Assembly (NCBI GenBank): GCA_023150095.1
Contig: JAKLLO010000023.1
Span: 1 to 40,780, forward strand
Direction: 5' to 3'
DNA length: 40,780 nucleotides
From: Zoogloea sp.
GTDB taxonomy: Bacteria; Pseudomonadota; Gammaproteobacteria; Burkholderiales; Rhodocyclaceae
Part shown: in pieces, positions 37,107 through 40,780 of the stretch
Numbering within the stretch: the first letter of the stretch is position 1
Layout: every line of letters begins with the position of its first letter
Program-made: the position numbers and the translations under genes
Notes under the pieces: generated by a model
The model's input: only the letters and a program-made list of their open reading frames with translations
Told to the model about the DNA's origin: nothing
Database searches by the model: none

Positions 37107-37528
37107 GATGGCATTGGTCGCAGCGGTCTGAACTTACCTGCGCCGATCTTGGCGCTGCTACGCCACAGGTAATCCCCGGTTAGGTTGATGTGCTCCCAGC
37201 CCAGCGGCGACAGGTACTTCAACAGGGCGTCATCGACAGCGTGGCCATGCCCAGGCAGGGCGTTCGCCGCCCGCTCCAGATAGACCGTGTTCCATAACAC
37301 GATGGCCGCCGTCACCAGGTTGAGGCCGCTGGCCCGATAGCGCTGCTGCTCGAAACTGCGGTCGCGGATTTCGCCCAAGCGATTGAAGAACACGGCGCGG
37401 GCCAGCGCGTTGCGTGCTTCACCCTTGTTCAGGCCGGCATGCACGCGGCGGCGCAGCTCGACGCTTTGCAGCCAGTCCAGAATGAACAGCGTGCGCTCGA
37501 TGCGGCCGAGCTCGCGCAGGGCAACGGT
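37100..37528 (-). pseudogene. 3' fragment of a second Tn3-family transposase gene
   Basis: About 143 C-terminal residues are left, from [14 protein letters not shown] through [23 protein letters not shown] to RPLRPMPSA. They are highly similar to the full-length TnpA at 4005-6971 but differ in several residues (for example [14 protein letters not shown] against [14 protein letters not shown]), so this is another family member. Homology stops at about 37528, where unrelated DNA begins. No resolvase is attached. Confidence 0.88.
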
Positions 37529-37930
37529 TGCCCGCCCACAGGGCGGGGGCGGGGCTTCGCCCCCTACGCTTTGGATCGCCCGACTCGGCTTCGCCTCGCA
37601 AATGGGCGTCCCCTGGAGCGTCGGTTCCCCGCCCCGGTGGCAGTCCTGGCTTGGCCAGGCCTGCTAAGACCACGCGCATTCATCCGAGCGCATGCCACAT
37701 ACAGCATGCGCATACAGCATTCAGTGTGCGTCTGGATTACTCCCTGCTGGGCGGTGGCTTGCCGGCTCCTGTCCCGTCTGGGCAATCAGTAGCGTCCCGG
37801 TTCTGCTCGGTTGATTAATCTTTGAGCAACCGGGACAACCCTTGCGCAGCAAGCGCCCCGCAGACTTAACCGAGCGACTGTCCACAGATCCTGTGGATAA
37901 GCTCTGGCCAGTGTCTCGCGTGCTCAGCGT
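37529..37930. other. Spacer with hairpin, perfect DnaA box and no gene
   Basis: Features are a C/G-rich block near 37540, an inverted repeat (37794-37808 with 37824-37836, GTCCCGG...CCGGGAC type with a 2-nt bulge), a dyad TCCACAG-ATC-CTGTGGA (37881-37897), and within it TGTGGATAA (37892-37900), a perfect DnaA box. It could be the leftover of a replication origin. Confidence 0.5.
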
Positions 37931-38179
37931 TCAGTCGGCAGGTGGCGTCAGAAGCACGTGAACCGGCACGCCCAGGGTGCGTGCAAGCCGCTCGATGTTG
38001 TCGAGGGCGATGTTCCTTGCCTGGCGTTCGACGTGGGCGATGAAGCTGCGATCCAGTCCGCTCTCGAAGGCGAGCTTTTCTTGTGACCATCCACGCTCGC
38101 GTCGGAATCGAACCAGATTCGCAGAGAGTACGGCTCGAGCGGCGGGGAAATCTTGTGGAGTAGGGTGGTCGGGAGACAT
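37931..38179 (-). CDS. XRE-family transcriptional regulator, 82 residues
   Basis: A single helix-turn-helix (LVRFRRERGWSQEKLAFESGLDRSFIAHVERQARNIALDNIERLARTLGV) with short tails. This is the Cro/C1-type fold. It may repress itself or the next gene to the right (38345), whose upstream region is shared. The target is unknown. ATG at 38179 is preceded by a weak GGGAG. Confidence 0.85.
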   Translation of the reverse strand: MSPDHPTPQDFPAARAVLSANLVRFRRERGWSQEKLAFESGLDRSFIAHVERQARNIALDNIERLARTLGVPVHVLLTPPAD

Positions 38180-38258
38180 TTTCCAGAGTCTCCCGGCTTG
38201 ATGTTTTTAAGTCAGTGGGTTTTGAGTCACAATATAGGGGCGAAAAATATCCAAAACG

Positions 38259-38313
38259 CCTCGACCGTCCCTCACCGCTCTGGCCCAAACGAGCCTTGAT
38301 GAGACGGTCGAGG
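38259..38313. repeat. 11-bp inverted repeat in the leader of the next gene
   Basis: Arms CCTCGACCGTC (38259-38269) and GACGGTCGAGG (38303-38313) are perfect and lie 33 bp apart, 31 bp upstream of the ATG at 38345. It could be an operator of the XRE protein or an mRNA leader hairpin. Confidence 0.6.
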
Positions 38314-38344
38314 TCCCCAGAACCGTCAAGAATGGAGCGCAGAA

Positions 38345-38770
38345 ATGTCCTTTTTCAGGACCTACAAGAAGTCGGAGTTGAAGAGCGTGCATGGGGCTGA
38401 GCCGGGAGAGCAGCGCTGGCCGTTCGTCCAGGTCGGGCTCCCGACGCCCATCTATCTCATGCAGCTCGAAAGGGCCGTCGAGGAGGACGCTACAATCGGC
38501 TATGAGATCCTGACCACAGACCTCGCCGAACTGGTCAACTTCTCTGAGGGGCGGTACCCGCTGCTTCGGCTCGTGAGCGTGGATCTCTTGATCAGCATCC
38601 CACCTGTGAGCCGGCGCACCTTCCATGCGCTACGGGAGGTCTGGGTCCCACCGGAGGGGGGCGCCTTCCGCTTCATCGTCGATGATCAGGTCACCCTGGA
38701 CTTCAACCCGCTACAAGACCGATTCGACCCGGACGCGCTTCAGTGCATCTTCCGGGCGCCAGCAGAGTAA
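38345..38770 (+). CDS. Hypothetical protein, 141 residues
   Basis: I recognise no family. The protein has alternating beta and helical stretches (LPTPIYLMQLERAVEEDATIGYEILTTDLAEL, RYPLLRLVSVDLLISIPPVSRRTFHALREVW, FRFIVDDQVTLDFNPLQDRF). The soluble look and an XRE regulator and inverted repeat just upstream suggest a regulated accessory function. Its 3' end overlaps the convergent toxin gene by 31 bp. Confidence 0.6.
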   Translation: MSFFRTYKKSELKSVHGAEPGEQRWPFVQVGLPTPIYLMQLERAVEEDATIGYEILTTDLAELVNFSEGRYPLLRLVSVDLLISIPPVSRRTFHALREVWVPPEGGAFRFIVDDQVTLDFNPLQDRFDPDALQCIFRAPAE

Positions 38771-39057
38771 TCAGCGCGCTCAGCAGGCGGCCACAGGCGC
38801 GCAACGTGCACCACGGCCAGCACCCATACCGCGTCCTCGGCAAGTTCATAGACGAGGCGGTAGTTCTCGTGCGGAAAAAGTTCGCGCGTCCCTGCGATGA
38901 GGCCCGGTTTCCCGAGCTCCGGATGGGCGGCCAGCCTTTCCGCCGCCTTGCTGAACAGCGTATCCATGCGCGCAGCAGCACCGGGGTTGCGCTCGACGAG
39001 GTAGTCCCAGATTGCGAGACGGTCCTGCACGGCCTCGGGCGTCCACTGAACCCTCAC
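38740..39057 (-). CDS. ParE/RelE-superfamily toxin (second pair)
   Basis: A 105-residue ParE-like toxin: VQWTPEAVQDRLAIWDYLVERNPGAAARMDTLFSKAAERL, then HPELGKPGLIAGTRELFPHENYRLVYELAEDAVWVLAVVHVARLWPP, the usual ParE/RelE C-terminal strand with the conserved Arg/Tyr. It is preceded by its antitoxin with a 4-bp overlap. It is the second toxin-antitoxin pair in the window, not closely similar to the first. Confidence 0.88.
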   Translation of the reverse strand: MRVQWTPEAVQDRLAIWDYLVERNPGAAARMDTLFSKAAERLAAHPELGKPGLIAGTRELFPHENYRLVYELAEDAVWVLAVVHVARLWPPAERADYSAGARKMH

Positions 39058-39332
39058 AGGCCGCTCTCGGCACGCGCACGCCGAGCGGCGAACTCCGCCT
39101 CGACGTCCTCATTCGAGCGCCCACGTCCGGCACGGACCGAGGCGCGTGCTGTATCCACCTTCTGGTGCAAGAACGCCTCGTACTCGCGCGCCTGACGCTG
39201 GCGTTCGACGAACTCGCGCATGAGTTCTCGCACGACTTGGGAGGCTGGGCGGTGTGCGGCTTCGGCCTCGGCCATGAATGCGGCCCGCAGCTCGGGCTCG
39301 AGCTTCAGGGTAAAAACGGCTTCTTTGGGCAT
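39054..39332 (-). CDS. Ribbon-helix-helix antitoxin (second pair)
   Basis: A 92-residue antitoxin: an N-terminal beta strand and helix (MPKEAVFTLKLEPELRAAFMAEAEAAHRPASQVVRELMREFVERQ), then a charged C-terminal helix (ASVRAGRGRSNEDVEAEFAARR) that would bind the toxin. Its start is followed upstream by a TTCGTT-N17-AACGAA repeat, the likely autoregulatory operator. Confidence 0.85.
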   Translation of the reverse strand: MPKEAVFTLKLEPELRAAFMAEAEAAHRPASQVVRELMREFVERQRQAREYEAFLHQKVDTARASVRAGRGRSNEDVEAEFAARRARAESGL

Positions 39333-39343
39333 GTCTGGCCTCG

Positions 39344-39374
39344 CTTCGTTGATACTGGCAATGTACTAACGAAG
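39344..39374. promoter_or_regulatory. CTTCGTT-N17-AACGAAG repeat, antitoxin operator
   Basis: Perfect 7-bp arms 12 bp upstream of the antitoxin ATG, spaced about two helical turns apart, which suits a ribbon-helix-helix dimer pair. Confidence 0.6.
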
Positions 39375-39391
39375 TATATACGCGAGAGCGT

Positions 39392-39940
39392 TCACCGCCA
39401 CAGCCGCTCGAACCGCGCCGGGTTGGTCGCCGTGTAGCGGACGGTGTGCTGGATGTTGCGGTGTCCCAGGTAGTCCTGGATGAGCCGGGTGTCGGCGCCC
39501 TGGTCGGCGAGTGCGTAGCCGCAGGCGTGGCGCAGCATGTGGGGGTGCGCCTCGACGGACAGCTCGGCCAGTTCCCCGTAGCGCCGGATCGCCACCCAGG
39601 CGGTCCGGCGGTTGAGCGGCGCCCGTCGCTCCGAGACGAAGAACGTGTCGCCCGCCGGCGCGAGACGCGACCGCTCGGTGAGCCAGGCCTTGATGGCCCG
39701 CAGCTCGTCGCCCCGAAGCGGGTGCGTGGTCGACAACCCCTTCTTCAGCCGGGCCACGTGTAGCACCCGGCTCTCGAGATCGACCTGGTGCAATTTGAGC
39801 GCGCAGGCCTCGGACACCCGCAGCCCGTGACGGAACATCAGGAGGATCAGGCAGCGGTCGCGCAGCTCGGTGCGGCTGCCGCGGGTAGCCGTGATCAGGC
39901 GCTCGACCTCGCGGGATGTGAGGTGTTTGCGGTCGTTCAT
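39392..39940 (-). CDS. Small tyrosine recombinase (catalytic-domain only)
   Basis: A 182-residue tyrosine recombinase consisting of the catalytic domain alone, like FimB/FimE-type proteins. Catalytic residues are all present: Arg41 (RHGLRVSE), Lys66/67 (RLKKG), His134-x-x-Arg137 (HMLRHACG), His160 (YLGHRNIQ) and Tyr169 (TVRYTA). I chose the ATG at 39940 by family length. An ATG at 40018 would add 26 residues. A 29-bp dyad (40010-40038) and a single arm (39943-39953) lie just upstream. A multimer-resolution, integration or inversion role is possible. Confidence 0.88.
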   Translation of the reverse strand: MNDRKHLTSREVERLITATRGSRTELRDRCLILLMFRHGLRVSEACALKLHQVDLESRVLHVARLKKGLSTTHPLRGDELRAIKAWLTERSRLAPAGDTFFVSERRAPLNRRTAWVAIRRYGELAELSVEAHPHMLRHACGYALADQGADTRLIQDYLGHRNIQHTVRYTATNPARFERLWR

Positions 39941-40009
39941 CGTTTTGTCCAATGTTTGGCGAAAAAACGCGGCGCAAAGCCGCGCCGTTACTGGGGGTGG
40001 GGTCTGGAC

Positions 40010-40038
40010 ATTAGACAAAATGGTTCATTTTGTCCAAT
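40010..40038. other. 29-bp dyad, putative tyrosine-recombinase core site (copy 2)
   Basis: Left arm ATTAGACAAAA, 7-bp spacer TGGTTCA, right arm TTTTGTCCAAT. Ten of 11 arm bases are inverted matches, and the symmetry continues into the spacer ends. It has the same layout and orientation as 2510-2538, with an identical right arm. A third right arm copy occurs alone at 39943-39953. It lies directly upstream of the recombinase gene. Confidence 0.55.
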
Positions 40039-40517
40039 CACGCCGTGCCATGCCCCTAATCGACCTCGTCGCCAGCCCACTCATGGCAGACAGCAGGCGG
40101 CCACAAGCTGCCGGTGAACGTTACATTTCACTTGCAGGCCGCTGGCGTTCGTCTATGTTGAAACAATCGCATGACAGGTAACTCTTGTCGACCAAGAGCT
40201 GCCCGTCGCTGTTTCATCTCATCTTTTCAAATTAGACACTTGGCGATCCGCTGAAGTGACCGTAACGCCCTCTGCTGGTTTCACCGCCGGTTTATGTATG
40301 GGCCGCGCTCTAACCTGAATTGCAACACCCTCATTTGGTAGGGGTGTACCGACGGGAAATTATTACAGCCAGTTGAACATGGACGAACGCAACGTAATTC
40401 ATCGGTGCCGGAACCAGCCTCCTCCGTTCTGTTGCTGGCAGGTGCTGCAGCTCCCGGTGTCGTTATGTATCGCCGACGGCTTGGGTAAATAGTACTGCCG
40501 CGCCAGCGAGCGCGGCC
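40039..40517. other. About 480 bp without a recognised gene
   Basis: No convincing coding frame was seen. There is a small hairpin (ACACCCT...AGGGGTGT at about 40324-40347) and a GTTGAAC at 40372-40378 that fits the GTTRRRY integron core consensus, possibly the left boundary of a gene-less cassette. Confidence 0.4.
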
Positions 40518-40585
40518 ACCCTTGCAGTCAAGCGGTCCGCCAAAAGGCTGGTGCCTTTCGCCGTCCGCTTACTTCCACGTTGGGT
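40518..40585 (+). repeat. Integron attC recombination site (putative)
   Basis: A 68-bp imperfect palindrome ends in GTTGGGT (40579-40585), which fits the GTTRRRY core. Before it is CCGCTTACTTCCAC, the usual attC right half (CGCTTAAYTC-like). The left half has CAAGCGG, and between lie CCAAAAGGC-TGGT-GCCTTTCG arms. The left core reads ACCCTTG rather than ACCCAAC. Length and layout suit a short attC. No integron integrase is present in the window. Confidence 0.65.
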
Positions 40586-40608
40586 GTCACACACAGGGGA
40601 GGTGATTC

Positions 40609-40780
40609 ATGACTGAAGAGCAATTCCGCAGCGTACTTTCGGAATATCGAGAGGAAATCAGGTTGCAAATTGCACAGCATGCCAAGCTGCGCGGCGTGGA
40701 TGGAACGTTGTACAACTCTATTACCGGGGTCGTTCTCCTATGTACCGCTCTTTTGTCCACGTTGCCAGGCGCGGAAGCCG
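40609..40780 (+). CDS. N-terminal part of a gene-cassette-borne small membrane protein
   Basis: The frame from the ATG at 40609, with GGGGAGGTG 6 bp upstream, runs off the window at 40780. It encodes 57 residues: a charged helical N-terminus (MTEEQFRSVLSEYREEIRLQ), then GVDGTLYNSITGVVLLCTALLSTLP, the first membrane helix. The start lies 24 bp after the attC core, the usual distance for a cassette gene. I do not recognise a family; a short helix plus two-helix membrane protein is possible. Confidence 0.7.
   Translation, partial: MTEEQFRSVLSEYREEIRLQIAQHAKLRGVDGTLYNSITGVVLLCTALLSTLPGAEA

Noticed and set aside
40080..40150. Possible second attC around 40080-40150
   Set aside because: There is a CAGGCGGCC...GGCCGCTGG arm pair, but no GTTRRRY core at the right place.

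Overview
The window looks like an accessory replicon (a plasmid, or a plasmid fused with transposon and chromosomal pieces) of a GC-rich betaproteobacterium, most plausibly a Rhodocyclales-type host such as Thauera, Azoarcus, Aromatoleum or Zoogloea. The host call is inference. It rests on high GC, a Tn21/Tn501-type transposon, a CzcI-CzcCBA metal operon with a DUF4148 gene, a PEP-CTERM tail and a KfrA/RepA(RPA)/ParA backbone.

Layout. 1-2817: debris, namely a membrane-protein C-terminus, a truncated tyrosine integrase, about 1.1 kb without a convincing gene, three 153-bp tandem repeats, a 3' fragment of a repA gene, a dyad recombination-type site and a Tn3-family terminal repeat. 2818-3971: a PEP-CTERM remnant and a truncated IS5-family transposase. 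3972-8747: a Tn501/Tn21-like transposon (tnpA, tnpR, res) carrying one ACR3-type arsenite transporter. 8774-22417: a metal-resistance island with czcICBA plus a PII-like gene and a broken small periplasmic gene, a DUF4148 gene, a response regulator/sensor kinase pair, a Cd/Zn/Pb P-type ATPase, a Met-rich periplasmic protein and a CadR/PbrR-type MerR regulator with two matching MerR-type promoters. 22451-26164: three more Tn3-type terminal repeats, all in one orientation, separating a two-gene Met/Cys-rich module and the start of the plasmid backbone.

Backbone, 23211-32112: a cut-off XRE-type gene, a DnaQ-like exonuclease, KfrA with a 28-bp palindromic operator, an SRAP/YedK-type protein, hypotheticals, a TPR gene frameshifted by a 35-bp duplication, an iteron origin, repA, parA/parG, a serine resolvase with its presumed res site, and a ParDE/RelBE-like toxin-antitoxin pair. 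An hsdM gene is then cut by an IS21-family element (33577-36149). The right end has a DUF2513 gene, a possible 42-residue membrane peptide, a DnaA-signature remnant, a second Tn end with a tnpA fragment, an XRE regulator, a hypothetical, a second toxin-antitoxin pair, a small tyrosine recombinase with a 29-bp dyad site, and an integron-type attC followed by a cassette-like gene that leaves the window.

How it fits together: the replication, partition, resolution and toxin-antitoxin genes maintain the replicon; nested Tn3-type ends have delivered the metal genes; the metal genes form a periplasm-spanning CzcCBA pump controlled by a two-component system and a cytoplasmic-membrane ATPase controlled by CadR. 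Matching 5-bp CTGGA repeats outside the Tn ends at 37067 and 2817 suggest that one transposon once ran through the window boundaries, that is, that the source molecule is circular.
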